Below, piece by piece: positions 36,272 to 48,087 of a stretch of DNA of 64,000 bases (positions are counted from its first letter, which is position 1; every line of letters starts with the position of its first letter). Source of the DNA: Ureibacillus xyleni (GTDB lineage: Bacteria; Bacillota; Bacilli; Bacillales_A; Planococcaceae); contig NZ_OBMQ01000001.1 of assembly GCF_900217795.1 (NCBI RefSeq), forward strand, positions 611,011 to 675,010, written 5' to 3'. The translations under genes and the position numbers were made by a program. A model generated the notes under the pieces. It did no database searches and had not been told where the DNA came from. It saw only the letters and a list, made by a program, of their open reading frames with translations.

Positions 36272-36997
36272 ATGAGTGTGCCACAATATAAACGAGTAGT
36301 AATTAAAATTAGCGGAGAAGCATTAGCAGGTGAAGCAGGCTTTGGGTTATCACCTAAAATCATTAAATCTGTTGCAGAAGACATTAAAGAAGTCGTGGAA
36401 TTAGGTGTTGAAGTAGCAGTGGTTGTAGGTGGAGGAAATATTTGGCGTGGTAAGGTCGGTAGTGAAATGGGTATGGATCGCGCTTCTGCTGATTATATGG
36501 GAATGCTTGCAACTGTCATGAATTCTTTAGCATTACAAGATTCTTTGGAAAAGCTAAATATTGAAACGCGTGTCCAATCTTCTATTGTTATGACGCAAGT
36601 AGCGGAACCTTATATCCGTAGAAAAGCAGTACGTCATTTAGAGAAGAAACGTGTTGTCATTTTTGCTGCTGGAACAGGAAACCCATTCTTCTCCACTGAC
36701 ACAACTGCTGCGTTACGTGCTGCAGAAATTGATGCAGATGCAATTTTAATGGCTAAAAATAATGTAGATGGTGTATATTCTGCCGATCCAAAAACTGATA
36801 GTACTGCTGTTAAGTATGACACACTCACGTATTTAGATGTAATTCAACAAGGATTACAAGTAATGGATTCCACAGCATCCACATTATGTATGGACAACGA
36901 CATACCTTTAATAGTATTCTCTATTATGGATAAGGGAAATATTAAACGCGCCGTACTAGGAGATAAGATTGGTACAGTAGTTAGGAGGAATTTATAA
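36272..36997 (+). CDS. pyrH: UMP kinase
   Basis: Bacterial UMP kinase of the amino acid kinase fold, making UDP for pyrimidine nucleotide synthesis. 241 residues: [25 protein letters not shown], the [17 protein letters not shown] segment and [18 protein letters not shown] lies before ATG. Last base of the stop overlaps the frr ATG. Confidence 0.98.
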   Translation: MSVPQYKRVVIKISGEALAGEAGFGLSPKIIKSVAEDIKEVVELGVEVAVVVGGGNIWRGKVGSEMGMDRASADYMGMLATVMNSLALQDSLEKLNIETRVQSSIVMTQVAEPYIRRKAVRHLEKKRVVIFAAGTGNPFFSTDTTAALRAAEIDADAILMAKNNVDGVYSADPKTDSTAVKYDTLTYLDVIQQGLQVMDSTASTLCMDNDIPLIVFSIMDKGNIKRAVLGDKIGTVVRRNL

Positions 36998-37554
36998 TGG
37001 CTAAACAAGTATTAGCACAAGCAAAAGACAAAATGGAAAAATCGATTGCTGCTTTTAGTCGTGAATTAGCATCAATTCGAGCGGGTCGTGCAAACGCATC
37101 ACTTTTAGATCGTATTTCAGTTGATTACTATGGAGCTCCTACTCCAATCAATCAATTAGCTGGTGTTGCTGTTCCTGAAGCACGTTTACTTGTGATTACA
37201 CCTTATGATAAATCGATCTTAGGTGAAATTGAAAAAGCAATTATGAAATCAGATATTGGAATTACACCTACTAATGATGGGAATGTTATCCGTTTAGCCA
37301 TTCCAGCTTTAACAGAAGAACGCCGTAAAGAACTTGTAAAAGTAGTTAAAAAAGAAGCAGAAGAAGCAAAAATTGCAGTTCGTAATGTACGTCGTGATGC
37401 TAATGATGATTTGAAAAAATTAGAGAAAAATGGCGAGATTACAGAAGATGATTTACGTGGTTATGGCGATGATATTCAAAAATTAACAGATGAATACATT
37501 GTAAAAGTAGATCAATTAGCTAAAGAAAAAGAAAAAGAAATTTTATCAGTATAA
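36997..37554 (+). CDS. frr: Ribosome recycling factor
   Basis: Splits post-termination ribosomes with EF-G. 185 residues of the usual L-shaped protein, with [35 protein letters not shown] and a helical C-terminal part [20 protein letters not shown]. Directly coupled to pyrH. A terminator stands about 100 bp downstream. Confidence 0.98.
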   Translation: MAKQVLAQAKDKMEKSIAAFSRELASIRAGRANASLLDRISVDYYGAPTPINQLAGVAVPEARLLVITPYDKSILGEIEKAIMKSDIGITPTNDGNVIRLAIPALTEERRKELVKVVKKEAEEAKIAVRNVRRDANDDLKKLEKNGEITEDDLRGYGDDIQKLTDEYIVKVDQLAKEKEKEILSV

Positions 37555-37654
37555 CATGTCTAGAAATATGGGATCATCTCATTACTTATGTAATTGAAAT
37601 TTCTCTAAACCTTGATTACAAGTTTAGAGCAAGATATATAGTGAACAATTTTTA

Positions 37655-37687
37655 GATTAGGACGTCCTTTCTATTAGGACGTCTTTT
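37655..37687 (+). terminator. Terminator downstream of pyrH-frr
   Basis: Two copies of ATTAGGACGTC pair through their self-complementary GGACGTC(C) cores, followed by TTTTT. The hairpin uses a direct repeat that is also palindromic. Confidence 0.75.
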
Positions 37688-37794
37688 TCATGGTTTTAGA
37701 TAAAAGCCTAATAAAAGTTTTGTTATACAAGGAATAAGTAATTCATACATATAAACCAATTCGTACAAATTTAAACAAATGTTATAAGAAAAAA

Positions 37795-37823
37795 GCGACA
37801 CAAACATTTGTTTTTGATATGAT
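37795..37823 (+). promoter_or_regulatory. uppS-cdsA-dxr-rasP promoter
   Basis: GCGACA (37795-37800), a 17-bp spacer and TATGAT (37818-37823) with an upstream TG (TGATATGAT). About 43 bp before uppS. The 311-bp gap 37555-37865 holds this and the frr terminator; nothing else seen. Confidence 0.6.
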
Positions 37824-37865
37824 TATTAAGAATACGTCCAAAATGTTGGCAGGTGGGGGAATATA

Positions 37866-38654
37866 ATGCTCAAAAAAATATTTGGAAAGTCACAAAAAGA
37901 AAAGAAATTATTGAAGGAACAAAATCTTTCTGAAATTGACTTAATCCCATCTCATATCGCAATCATTATGGACGGAAATGGACGTTGGGCTAAAAAAAGA
38001 GCGATGCCAAGAATTGCTGGGCACCATGAAGGAATGAAAACCGTTCGTAAAATTGCTCGATGCGCAGATGATTTAGGAATTAAAGTGTTAACACTTTATG
38101 CGTTTTCTACGGAGAATTGGAAACGTCCAAAATCTGAAGTAGACTATCTTATGGGTTTACCAGAAAAATTTTTAAAATCATTTATGCCTGAAATTATGGA
38201 ACGTGACATCCGTGTGCAAATGATGGGTGAAAAAGAGGCATTACCTGCTAGTACCCAAGCAGTATTAAACGAGGCAATGGAAAGAACAAAAAATAATAAT
38301 GGATTAATTTTAAATTTTGCTATGAATTATGGTAGTCGAGCTGAAATAGTACGTGCAATGAAGGATATAATGGTAGAAGTAAAGAATGGAAACTTAACTG
38401 TCGACATGATAGATGAAAGTACAATCAATAACTATTTAATGACATCGCAGTTACCAGAACCAGATCTACTCATCCGTACTAGTGGTGAAGTTCGACTAAG
38501 TAATTTTATGTTATGGCAACTCGCCTATACGGAGTTTTGGTTTACCGATACGCTATGGCCTGATTTTGATGAGGAAACTCTAATGGAAGCGATACATGCC
38601 TTTCAAAAGCGTAATCGTCGCTACGGTGGGTTGAAAGGGGAAGAAATTAATTGA
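37866..38654 (+). CDS. uppS: Undecaprenyl diphosphate synthase
   Basis: Cis-prenyltransferase that makes the C55 lipid carrier for cell-wall synthesis. 262 residues: IAIIMDGNGRWAKKR (catalytic Asp), the FSTENWKRP motif, and the C-terminal LLIRTSGEVRLSNFMLWQLA with the pyrophosphate-binding Arg residues. The stop overlaps the cdsA TTG start. First gene of an envelope-lipid and isoprenoid operon. Confidence 0.97.
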   Translation: MLKKIFGKSQKEKKLLKEQNLSEIDLIPSHIAIIMDGNGRWAKKRAMPRIAGHHEGMKTVRKIARCADDLGIKVLTLYAFSTENWKRPKSEVDYLMGLPEKFLKSFMPEIMERDIRVQMMGEKEALPASTQAVLNEAMERTKNNNGLILNFAMNYGSRAEIVRAMKDIMVEVKNGNLTVDMIDESTINNYLMTSQLPEPDLLIRTSGEVRLSNFMLWQLAYTEFWFTDTLWPDFDEETLMEAIHAFQKRNRRYGGLKGEEIN

Positions 38655-39439
38655 AGCAACGTATTATCACTGCAGTAATCGCCGCAGCACTATTTATTCC
38701 ATTTGTAATTTACGGTAACTTACCTTTTACATTTTTAGTTTATGTGATAGCTGCTGTTGGATTATATGAACTTTTGAGAATGAAGGAGATCCCTATTTTC
38801 TCTATCCCAGGAATTATAGGTCTTCTCACTGTATTCTCAATTTTATTACCTGAAAAATACACTTTAATACTAATGAATTTTACAACATCTAAATTGGAAT
38901 TTTTAATGATTGCTGTTGTATTATTGTTAATTTACACAGTGGTTGTAAAAAATCACTTTACCTTTGATGAAGTTGGGTTTATCTTACTCAGTGCACTATA
39001 TGTCGGGATAGGTTTTTACTATTTAATTGAGACACGCAATGCAGGACTACAATTTATCATATTTGCCTTACTAATTGTTTGGACAACTGATTCAGGTGCT
39101 TATTTTGTTGGACGTAAAATTGGTAAACAGAAACTTTGGCCTGAAATCTCGCCAAATAAGACAATTGAAGGCTTTATAGGTGGCATCATTACAGCCGTTG
39201 TATTTGCATGTGTAATGCAGTTGATTTACCCCTTAACTGAATCTTGGATTGCTTTAATTGTAATTACAATCATTGCGTCAATCTTTGGTCAGTTAGGCGA
39301 CTTAGTAGAGTCTGCAATAAAGAGACATTATGCTGTTAAAGATTCAGGAAAAATATTACCTGGTCATGGTGGTATACTAGACCGATTCGATAGTTTACTT
39401 TTTGTGCTCCCTTTATTGCACTTTTTACAATTTGTATAA
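38651..39439 (+). CDS. cdsA: Phosphatidate cytidylyltransferase
   Basis: Integral membrane enzyme forming CDP-diacylglycerol for phospholipid synthesis. 262 residues with about seven to eight hydrophobic helices and the C-terminal CDS signature GDLVESAIKRHYAVKDSGKI plus LPGHGGILDRFDS. TTG start overlaps the uppS stop; AAAGGGGAAG lies upstream. Confidence 0.96.
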   Translation: MKQRIITAVIAAALFIPFVIYGNLPFTFLVYVIAAVGLYELLRMKEIPIFSIPGIIGLLTVFSILLPEKYTLILMNFTTSKLEFLMIAVVLLLIYTVVVKNHFTFDEVGFILLSALYVGIGFYYLIETRNAGLQFIIFALLIVWTTDSGAYFVGRKIGKQKLWPEISPNKTIEGFIGGIITAVVFACVMQLIYPLTESWIALIVITIIASIFGQLGDLVESAIKRHYAVKDSGKILPGHGGILDRFDSLLFVLPLLHFLQFV

Positions 39440-39481
39440 AATTTTTGCGGTAAATTTTGGTATTGAAAGGAAGAAATTATT

Positions 39482-40627
39482 TTGAAAAAAATTAGCCTAT
39501 TAGGTGCAACAGGTTCTATTGGATGGCAAACCTATGATATTTTATGTAGTCATTCAGATGAGTTCAAACTTGTTGCATTTTCTGCGGGTAAAAATATTGA
39601 AAAAACGAAGGAAATTATTAATCGTTTAAAACCTGAACTAGTCTCAGTTCAGGATGAAGTGGATGCAAAAACATTACAAAATGAGTTTCCTCATACGCAC
39701 TTTACATATGGTACAAAGGGGTTAATAGAAGTTGCTACTCACCCGGATTCAACAGTATTAGTAAACGCAGTGTTAGGTAGTGTAGGGTTAGAATCTACTT
39801 TAGCTGCTATACGGATGAGTAAGACAATTGCGATAGCTAATAAGGAGACTTTAGTTACAGCTGGTCATCTTGTTATGGCGGAAGCAAAAAAATATAACGC
39901 ACCAATTCTTCCTGTAGATAGTGAACATTCCGCTATATTCCAAGCAATGAATGGTGAAAATCCAAAGCAAGTGGAACGGATTATTTTAACTGCTTCAGGT
40001 GGATCATTCCGAGACAAAACACGTGAAGAGCTTAAAAATGTAACAGTTAAAGATGCACTGAATCATCCAAATTGGTCAATGGGGGCAAAAATTACAATTG
40101 ATTCGGCAACCATGATGAATAAAGGATTAGAAGTAATTGAAGCCAATGTATTGTTTGGTCTCCCTTTTGAAAAAATTGATGTTTTATTACATAGAGAAAG
40201 TATTATTCACTCACTAGTTGAGTATCATGATACGAGTGTAATTGCGCAATTAGGAACACCGGATATGCGTGTACCTATCCAATATGCATTAAGTTATCCA
40301 GACCGATTACCACTTGTTGAAGGAAAGCGATTAAACTTAGCTGAAATTGGACAATTACATTTTAAAGAAGTTGATTTTGACCGTTATCGTGCATTAAAGC
40401 TAGCTTATGATGCTGGACGAGCAGGTGGTACAGTTCTAACTGCAATGAATGCAGCAAATGAAGCTGCAGTAGCATTATTTTTACAAGAAAAAATAACATT
40501 CTTACAGATAGATGAAATGATAGAACAAATTATGAACGATCATAATAATATCTTACTTCCAGATTTAGAAACGATATTACATGTTGATATCGAGACAAGA
40601 AAAACAGTAGAAAGCATGGTAAAATAG
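39482..40627 (+). CDS. dxr: 1-deoxy-D-xylulose 5-phosphate reductoisomerase
   Basis: Second enzyme of the MEP isoprenoid pathway, NADPH-dependent. 381 residues: NADPH loop GATGSIG (8-14), NKETLVTAG, metal-binding [18 protein letters not shown], and the [10 protein letters not shown] segment. TTG start, with AAAGGAAG about seven bases upstream. Shares the operon with uppS and thus supplies its precursor. Confidence 0.97.
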   Translation: MKKISLLGATGSIGWQTYDILCSHSDEFKLVAFSAGKNIEKTKEIINRLKPELVSVQDEVDAKTLQNEFPHTHFTYGTKGLIEVATHPDSTVLVNAVLGSVGLESTLAAIRMSKTIAIANKETLVTAGHLVMAEAKKYNAPILPVDSEHSAIFQAMNGENPKQVERIILTASGGSFRDKTREELKNVTVKDALNHPNWSMGAKITIDSATMMNKGLEVIEANVLFGLPFEKIDVLLHRESIIHSLVEYHDTSVIAQLGTPDMRVPIQYALSYPDRLPLVEGKRLNLAEIGQLHFKEVDFDRYRALKLAYDAGRAGGTVLTAMNAANEAAVALFLQEKITFLQIDEMIEQIMNDHNNILLPDLETILHVDIETRKTVESMVK

Positions 40628-40676
40628 ATAGAGTGAGCATAGAATATGTTAACTTGCTCTTTAAAGGTGGGATAGT

Positions 40677-41936
40677 ATGCAAACCGTTATAGCATTTATC
40701 ATCGTTTTTGGATCACTAGTATTTTTCCATGAACTTGGTCACTTTATATTTGCCAAACGAGCGGGAATTTTAGTTCGAGAGTTTGCAATTGGAATGGGTC
40801 CAAAAATCTTTGGAATGATGAAGGGTGAAACGATGTATACCATTCGTTTATTACCCATTGGTGGATATGTACGAATGGCTGGAGAAGATATCGATAAAAT
40901 TGAACTTCAGCCGGGGTATCGTGTTGGCTTGATTTTAAATAGAGATAATGTTGCAGAAAAAATCTATTTAAATCAAAAAGTTCAAAATCCCAATGTTTTA
41001 TTCCTAGAAGTTGAACGTGCTGATTTAGAAGATGGTTTATGGATTGAAGGCTATGATGAAGAAGATAATTTAGTCAGAATTGACATTTCTAGAAAGGCAA
41101 TTATCGTTGAAAATGGAACTGAAACAATTATTGCTCCACTAGATCGTCAATTTAACTCAAAAACAGTAGGGCAACGGACAATGGCTATTTTTGCCGGACC
41201 GTTATTCAATTTCATTTTAGCATTCGTAATTTTTATAGCACTTGCTCTTTTAACAGGAATTCCAATTTCAGATCCTGTTATTAAAAATGTAGTTGATGGC
41301 TCTCCAGCACAAATGGCAGGGTTGCAAGATGGTGACGTGGTTAAAGAAATTAATGGCGTGGCAGTTCATAGTTGGGATGATTTAGTTGGCATTGTACAAC
41401 AACATCCTGGAGAAGCTCTATCTTTTGAAATTGACCGAAATGGAAAAGCTCAAGAACTAACATTAACACCTAAGCCATACGAAACAGATGATGGTAAAAC
41501 TATTGGACAGATTGGTGTATATAGTCCAATAAAAGATGCGAATATACTAGATGCAATTGTGTTTGGTGCTAAACAAACTGTGGAATTTTCAACATTAATC
41601 TTTACCTTACTATATGATTTAATTGTTGTGAATTTTGATATTGATGCTTTATCTGGCCCTGTCGGAATTTATAAGGCTACAGAAGAAGTTGCCCAATATG
41701 GAATTTACAATTTAATGAACTGGGCTGCAGTATTAAGTATCAATTTAGGAATTATGAACTTATTACCATTACCTGCACTAGATGGTGGTCGATTATTATT
41801 CTTCGGACTCGAAGCATTACGAGGGAAACCAGTTGATCGACAAAAAGAAGGGCTCGTACACTTCGTTGGCATCGTTTTATTAATGATCTTAATGGTCATT
41901 GTTACTTGGAAAGATATTAAGCTGTTCTTCTTTTAG
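40677..41936 (+). CDS. rasP: Site-2 intramembrane metalloprotease RasP (RseP/YluC)
   Basis: Membrane zinc protease that cuts anti-sigma factors and leftover signal peptides. 419 residues: HELGH at 18-22 within the first membrane helix, a PDZ domain (about 200-275; GSPAQMAGLQDGDVVKEING), and the second metal motif LPALDGGRLLFF near the third helix. A strong terminator follows. Confidence 0.96.
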   Translation: MQTVIAFIIVFGSLVFFHELGHFIFAKRAGILVREFAIGMGPKIFGMMKGETMYTIRLLPIGGYVRMAGEDIDKIELQPGYRVGLILNRDNVAEKIYLNQKVQNPNVLFLEVERADLEDGLWIEGYDEEDNLVRIDISRKAIIVENGTETIIAPLDRQFNSKTVGQRTMAIFAGPLFNFILAFVIFIALALLTGIPISDPVIKNVVDGSPAQMAGLQDGDVVKEINGVAVHSWDDLVGIVQQHPGEALSFEIDRNGKAQELTLTPKPYETDDGKTIGQIGVYSPIKDANILDAIVFGAKQTVEFSTLIFTLLYDLIVVNFDIDALSGPVGIYKATEEVAQYGIYNLMNWAAVLSINLGIMNLLPLPALDGGRLLFFGLEALRGKPVDRQKEGLVHFVGIVLLMILMVIVTWKDIKLFFF

Positions 41937-41955
41937 TTAGCACGATTCTATAACT

Positions 41956-42006
41956 AAACCTTATTCATTTATGGTAAAATCCAAATGAATAAGGTTTATC
42001 TTTTTA
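41956..42006 (+). terminator. Terminator after rasP
   Basis: A perfect 15-bp stem, AAACCTTATTCATTT with AAATGAATAAGGTTT, with a 12-nt loop, then TATC and TTTTT. Confidence 0.9.
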
Positions 42007-42119
42007 TTATCATGCAATCACCCGTTAACATGTTCTTTATCATTACATTTGTCGTGGTTAGCGAGTGCAAGTGCATTTTCTTGTGGAACTAATCAGTGAG
42101 AAAAAAAGGTGGAGCACTT

Positions 42120-43835
42120 ATGAAACAAAGTTTAACGTTAATTCCGACAATGCGTGAAGTGCCTTCAGATATTGAAGTAAAGTCATATAAAATGTTACTT
42201 CGAGCAGGGTTTTTAAAACCGAGTACATACGGTGTATATTCGTATTTACCTTTAGCGAAACGGTTACTCACAAAAATTGAAAAAATTGTTCGAGAAGAAA
42301 TAGAAGCGGTTGGAGCCATTGAAATTTCTCTCTCTAGTCTTCAATCGCATGATATTTGGGAGCAGTCGGAAAGAATACACCATTTTAAAGACGAATTATT
42401 AACTTTAACAGATAGACATAAACGAAAGCTTTTACTTGCAACATCCCACGAAGAAATAGTAACAATGTTAGTTCGTGATGAAATAAAATCCTATAAAAAA
42501 CTCCCATTAATTCTTTATCAAATTCAAATGAAATACCGCGACGAAAAGAAATCACGAAAAGGTTTAATAAGAAGTCGTGAATTTTATCTGAATGATACTT
42601 ATTCATTCCATGCAAATGAAATCAGTTTAAGTGATACTTATGATCGAATAGTTCAAGCTTTTACAAATATACTAAATCGATTAAGATTAAACTATTTAGT
42701 TGTTGAAGCGGATTCTGGAGTTAAAGGAGAAATCCAAGCACAGGAATTTATTATCCCTTCAGAATATGGGGATACAGTTATTGTTAAATCTAATCAATCA
42801 AACTATATGGCAAATGTTGAAGTTGCTAACATTATGCCTAATAATAAAGAGAAAACTACACTATTGAAATTACTTGAAAAAGTTGCTACACCTGAAGTAA
42901 CAACGATTCGTGATCTTTGTCAATATTTTAATATCTCACCTGAGAGTTGTATGAAAACGCTTGTTTATTTAATAGATGATGAATTTGTCGTAGTTTTAGT
43001 GCGAGGCGACCATCAAGTAAATGAATATAAATTGAAGAAAGTTCTAAATGCAACATCCATGCGTTTAGCAAATGAAGATGAAATTAATGATCTGCTTGGT
43101 TGTTCACCTAGCTCAATTGGTCCAATTAAGCTACCAATTAACATAAAAGTGTTTGCAGATTATGCTATACAATCCTTAACGAATTCCGTTACAGGTGCTA
43201 ATGAAGAGGGCTACCATTATATTAATGTGAATCCAGAGCGAGACTTTGCGATTAATACTTATGCAGATTTACGGTATATACAAGAAGGTGAAATTTCTCC
43301 TGATGGGGAAGGGATTACACAATTTATTTATGGACACGAAATAGGTCATGTTATAAAATTAGGGACATTCTTCTCAGAAAAGTTTAACGCAAACTTTGTT
43401 GATGAACATGATGTCTCAAATCCTATTTTAATGGGAAGCTACCAATTAGGCATCTCTAGGTTACTTGCTATCTTAGCAGAAAAATGCCAAGATGATAATG
43501 GCTTTGTGTGGCCAACCTACTTGTCTCCATATGATATTCATTTAATCCCAATTAACCGCGATGATGAAGTACAATGGAACCTATCAAATGAGCTATACAA
43601 TATATTAAGTTCTTATCATTTTGATGTGCTTTTTGACGATCGCCATGAAAGTCCGGGGGTAAAGTTTACAGACGCGGATTTAATCGGCCTTCCCGTTCGT
43701 GTAATGATTGGCAAAAAGGCAACTGAAGGTATTGTAGAGGTTAAAATTAGATCAACTGGTGAAACTTTTGAATGGGCGAAAGAAGAATTAGTAGATCGGT
43801 TAAACGAGTTTTTCCGAACGAATTCCTATAACTAG
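42120..43835 (+). CDS. proS: Prolyl-tRNA synthetase, divergent (class II, with editing insertion)
   Basis: 571 residues from ATG 42120 (GGTGGAG upstream), the normal length for bacterial ProRS with an INS editing domain (about 230-390) and a C-terminal anticodon-binding domain. N terminus [15 protein letters not shown] is typical. Several class motifs differ from what I recall as usual: SHEE where APTHEE/GPTHEE is expected, [17 protein letters not shown] in motif 2, AQEF in place of (T/S)HEF, and GSYQLGISR in motif 3 instead of GSYGIGVSR. Catalytic Arg residues of motifs 2 and 3 remain. It stands at the conserved rasP-proS-polC position; whether another ProRS exists cannot be seen here. Confidence 0.9.
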   Translation: MKQSLTLIPTMREVPSDIEVKSYKMLLRAGFLKPSTYGVYSYLPLAKRLLTKIEKIVREEIEAVGAIEISLSSLQSHDIWEQSERIHHFKDELLTLTDRHKRKLLLATSHEEIVTMLVRDEIKSYKKLPLILYQIQMKYRDEKKSRKGLIRSREFYLNDTYSFHANEISLSDTYDRIVQAFTNILNRLRLNYLVVEADSGVKGEIQAQEFIIPSEYGDTVIVKSNQSNYMANVEVANIMPNNKEKTTLLKLLEKVATPEVTTIRDLCQYFNISPESCMKTLVYLIDDEFVVVLVRGDHQVNEYKLKKVLNATSMRLANEDEINDLLGCSPSSIGPIKLPINIKVFADYAIQSLTNSVTGANEEGYHYINVNPERDFAINTYADLRYIQEGEISPDGEGITQFIYGHEIGHVIKLGTFFSEKFNANFVDEHDVSNPILMGSYQLGISRLLAILAEKCQDDNGFVWPTYLSPYDIHLIPINRDDEVQWNLSNELYNILSSYHFDVLFDDRHESPGVKFTDADLIGLPVRVMIGKKATEGIVEVKIRSTGETFEWAKEELVDRLNEFFRTNSYN

Positions 43836-43841
43836 ACGATT

Positions 43842-43867
43842 AGGAAGTACAAATTTGTACTTCCTTT
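43842..43867 (+). terminator. Palindromic hairpin between proS and polC
   Basis: A 24-nt perfect palindrome (43842-43865, AGGAAGTAC core) is followed only by TTTCT. It could act as a weak terminator or attenuator before polC. Confidence 0.55.
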
Positions 43868-43899
43868 CTATAATTAATCATAAAAAAGAGGTGAGTTTA

Positions 43900-46800
43900 A
43901 TGTCAGAAGTTCAAGAAGCTAGAGAAAGATTTTTAACATTATTACAGCAATTACAATTAACTGAAGACGTCTATATGTCCTACTTTGAACATGGAGAACT
44001 CACTCGACTTACGGTTCATCAAAAAAAGAGAAATTGGTGTTTCCACATTAAACTCGAAAATATCCTACCTTTCAAACTTTACCAACTTATTCGAACAAGA
44101 TTAAATGAACAATTTTCTCATATTGCACAAGTGGAGTTTAAAATTGAAACTAGAAATCCGGTGATTAACGAACAATTAGTTTCTGATTATTGGTTAACGT
44201 CACTTGAACATTTAGATGCTTCTCCGCCAATAAAAGAACGATTAATTTCACAAATCCCAAAATGGAACGGTAATAAACTAATTGTGACTTGTATGTTAGA
44301 GATGGAACAGTTAACGTTGAAGTCAAAATATACGCAAAAGATTTCTGAAGCTTTCCAATGTGTTGGATTTCCACCTTTATCTGTTGAAGTACAGTTAGTA
44401 GAAGCAACCGACGAAATGAAAGAAGCACAAGCCTTATATATCGAACAAAGGCAATTAGAGGAAGCAGAACTTGCTAGACAAGCTATGGAAGATTTCAATA
44501 AAAGAGAACAAGTTAAAAATGATACGCCAGATGCAGTGCCAACTGGACCGTTCCAACTTGGTCAACACATTAAGGACATTGAAATCCGAGAAATTCGTGG
44601 AATTATCGAAGAAGAGCGCCGTGTAGTGATTGAAGGTTATGTATTTGCTGTAGAAATAAAAGAATTAAAGAGCGGCCGTTCTCTTTTAGAGTTGAAAATG
44701 ACAGATTACACCGATTCAATTTTAGTAAAAATGTTCTCCCGCGATAAAGAAGATGCAGAGATCATGGCAAGATTGAAAAAGGGTATGTGGATTAAAGTCC
44801 GTGGTTCTGTTCAAAATGATACGTTTGTTCGTGACTTAGTTATTATGGCTAATGATATTAATGAAATTTATAAAGAGTCGAGAAAAGACCTAGCACCAGA
44901 AGGAGAAAAACGAGTAGAATTGCATCTTCATACGCCGATGAGCCAAATGGATGCAGTTACACCCGTAGACCAGCTAGTTGCCCAAGCCGCCAAATGGGGA
45001 CATCCTGCCATAGCCATTACAGATCATGCTGTTGCGCAAGCGTTCCCGGAAGCATATTCTGCCGGAAAAAAACATGGAATTAAAATTATTTATGGCGTGG
45101 AAGCAAACTTAGTGGATGACGGTTCTCCAATTGCTTATGCAGAACAACATATAAACCTTGATGATGCAACATTTGTTGTGTTTGACGTTGAGACAACTGG
45201 TCTTTCAACTGCTTACGATACAATTATTGAGCTTGCTGCAGTTAAAATCCAAGAAGGAAAGGTTATTGAGCGGTTCGAACGATTTGCCAACCCTCATCGA
45301 CCTTTATCTGCGAAAATTATCGAATTAACTCATATTACAGATGATATGCTTCGTGATGCACCTGAAGTAAATGAAGTTGTTGCCGAGTTTAAAGACTTTA
45401 TAGGAGATGCAATTGTTGTAGCCCACAATGCGTCCTTTGATATCGGCTTCTTATACACGGCATACGAAAAAGCAGGAATTACAGGCGTTTTACACCCTGT
45501 TATTGATACGTTAGAGTTGTCACGGTTCTTAAATCCTACATTGAAAAGTCATCGTTTAAATACGCTATGTAAAAGGTATGGTATTGAGCTAACTCAACAT
45601 CACCGCGCAATCTATGATACAGAAGCAACAGGGGAATTAATGCTTCACTTATTGAAAGAAGCAAATGATCATGGAATCAAATATCATGATGAATTTAACA
45701 AGCAAATTAATAAAAATGAAAGCTATAAACAATCCCGCCCATATCATTGTACAATTTTAGCTACTAATAATGATGGATTGAAAAATTTGTTTAAACTGAT
45801 TTCTATTGCCCATACGCAAACTTACCACCGTGTTCCAAGAATTCGGCGTTCAGATTTAATTAATCTTCGAAACGGCTTAATCGTTGGCTCTGGTTGTAAT
45901 AACGGAGAGTTATTTGAAACGATGATGAACAAATCACCTGAAGAAGCGGAAAAGGTGGCCAAGTTTTACGATTATATTGAAGTCCAACCAAAGCCAGTTT
46001 ATTCCCAACTAATTGAAGGTGGAGTAATTCACGACGAATGGAACTTAGAAGATATTATTCGTAAATTGGTGAAACTAGGTAAAAAAATGGGGAAACCTGT
46101 TGTTGCAACTGGTAATGTCCATTATTTACATGAAACGGATGCCGTATTTAGACAAATATTAGTAGGTTCCCAAGGTGGGGCGAACCCATTAAATCGCTAT
46201 AAATTGCCTGCAGTTCATTTCCGTACAACAGATGAAATGTTGAAAGAATTTGATTTTTTAGGACCAGATTTAGCGAAAGAAATTGTCGTTACAAACACAC
46301 AAAAAATTGCCGATATGGTTGGCGATGTAAAACCGATTAAAGATGAATTATATACACCAAAAATTGAAGGTTCTGATGAAGAGGTAACCAATTTAACTTA
46401 TGAAATGGCACATAAAATTTACGGTGAAGATTTACCTGAAATTGTGAAAGCCCGAATTGAAAAAGAGTTAAAATCGATATTAGGTAACGGTTTTGGAGTT
46501 ATTTATTTAATTTCTGCAAAACTCGTAAAAAAATCTTTATCAGATGGGTATTTAGTAGGCTCTCGTGGATCGGTTGGCTCTTCCCTTGTGGCAACATTTA
46601 TGGAAATAACAGAAGTAAATCCATTACCACCGCATTATATTTGTCCAAACTGCAAAAATGCGGAATTCTTCGATGATGGTTCTGTTGGTAGTGGCTTTGA
46701 CTTACCAAACAAAGAATGTCCAAAATGTGGATCCCAATATAAGAAAGATGGACAAGACATACCGTTTGAGACGTTCCTAGGATTTAAAGGAGATAAAGTG

Positions 46801-47707
46801 CCTGATATTGACTTAAACTTCTCAGGGGAATATCAACCAAATGCCCATAACTATACGAAAGTGCTATTTGGTGAAGACTATGTTTACCGTGCCGGAACGA
46901 TTGGTACAGTTGCTGAGAAAACTGCATACGGTTATGTAAAGGGATATGGAACAGATCATAACATTACATATCGAAATGCAGAAGTTGACCGCCTCGTACA
47001 AGGTTGTACAGGTGTGAAAAGAACAACTGGGCAGCATCCAGGTGGAATTATTGTTGTGCCTGACTACATGGATATTTATGATTTTACTCCAGTTCAATTT
47101 CCAGCCGATGCCCAAGATGCTGAGTGGAAAACAACTCACTTTGATTTCCATTCCATACATGATAATGTATTAAAACTCGATATATTAGGGCACGATGATC
47201 CGACAGTGATTAGGATGCTACAAGACTTATCAGGTATAGATCCGAAAACTGTCCCTACAGATGATCCTGAAGTGATGAAAATTTTCTCTACACCAGAGTC
47301 ATTAGGTGTTACAGAAGAGCAAATTGGTTGTAAAACGGGAACTTTAGGTATACCTGAATTTGGAACACGTTTTGTTCGCCAAATGTTAGAAGAAACAAAG
47401 CCTTCAACGTTTAGTGAACTTGTACAAATTTCTGGTCTTTCTCACGGTACGGACGTATGGCTAGGAAATGCACAAGAACTTATTAACAGTGGAACTTGTG
47501 TATTATCTGAAGTTATTGGCTGTCGTGATGACATTATGGTTTATTTAATTTATCAAGGATTAGAGCCAAGCTTTGCCTTTAAAATTATGGAATCTGTACG
47601 TAAAGGGAAAGGTTTAACAGAGGAAATGGAAGCGGAAATGCGCGCTCAAAAAGTTCCGGAGTGGTACATTGACTCTTGTAAAAAAATTAAATATATGTTC
47701 CCGAAAG
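43900..47707 (+). CDS. polC: DNA polymerase III alpha subunit PolC, 5' exon (interrupted by group II intron)
   Basis: Essential replicative polymerase of low-GC Gram-positives. ATG 43900 follows AGAGGTGAG. This exon encodes 1269 residues plus one base: N-terminal domain, OB fold (about 230-320), PHP domain ([15 protein letters not shown]), DEDDh proofreading exonuclease ([11 protein letters not shown]) inside PHP, palm with [17 protein letters not shown], a CxxC zinc-finger pair (CPNC, CPKC) and fingers up to KKIKYMFPK. Reading on into the intron adds 14 foreign residues and a stop at 47749-47751, losing the conserved C-terminal part. Joined to 50507-51021 it gives 1440 residues, against about 1437 in B. 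subtilis. Confidence 0.97.
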
Positions 47708-48087
47708 GTGCGACACGTTGGCAGCACAACCCTAACAGAAATGTTGGATAAAACTGCCCCATAAAGAAAACAAAGACAATAAAAAATAGTTTTCTTATAG
47801 AGAACTGTATAAAACGATTCGGAAGGTGAAATCCCTTTCCACTACTTACAGGGAGTAGTGAAACACCCTAAGCACTGCGACTGGCTTGGAATTTCTCACA
47901 AATGAAAAGTCAGAGAGCTCGCTAAAGTTCATCTCGAAAGCATGACACGTAGATGTTAGTAGAGGTGGGGGTCCTATAAAAGTTGCTATGGTAAGGAGAC
48001 GAACTCTCGTTTGGAAAGGCTCGTAAGGACAGCTTCACTGAGAAGTGGAGACTACTGCTTGCAGTAGTTCATCTGTGGTCATCCTAT

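Noticed and set aside
37655-37687. Direct repeat ATTAGGACGTC as a target-site duplication
   Set aside because: The two copies form the stem of a terminator followed by TTTTT and enclose only nine bases.
43900-47751. A complete but shortened PolC ending at 47751
   Set aside because: The last 14 residues do not resemble PolC, while the missing C-terminal part resumes in the correct phase at 50507.
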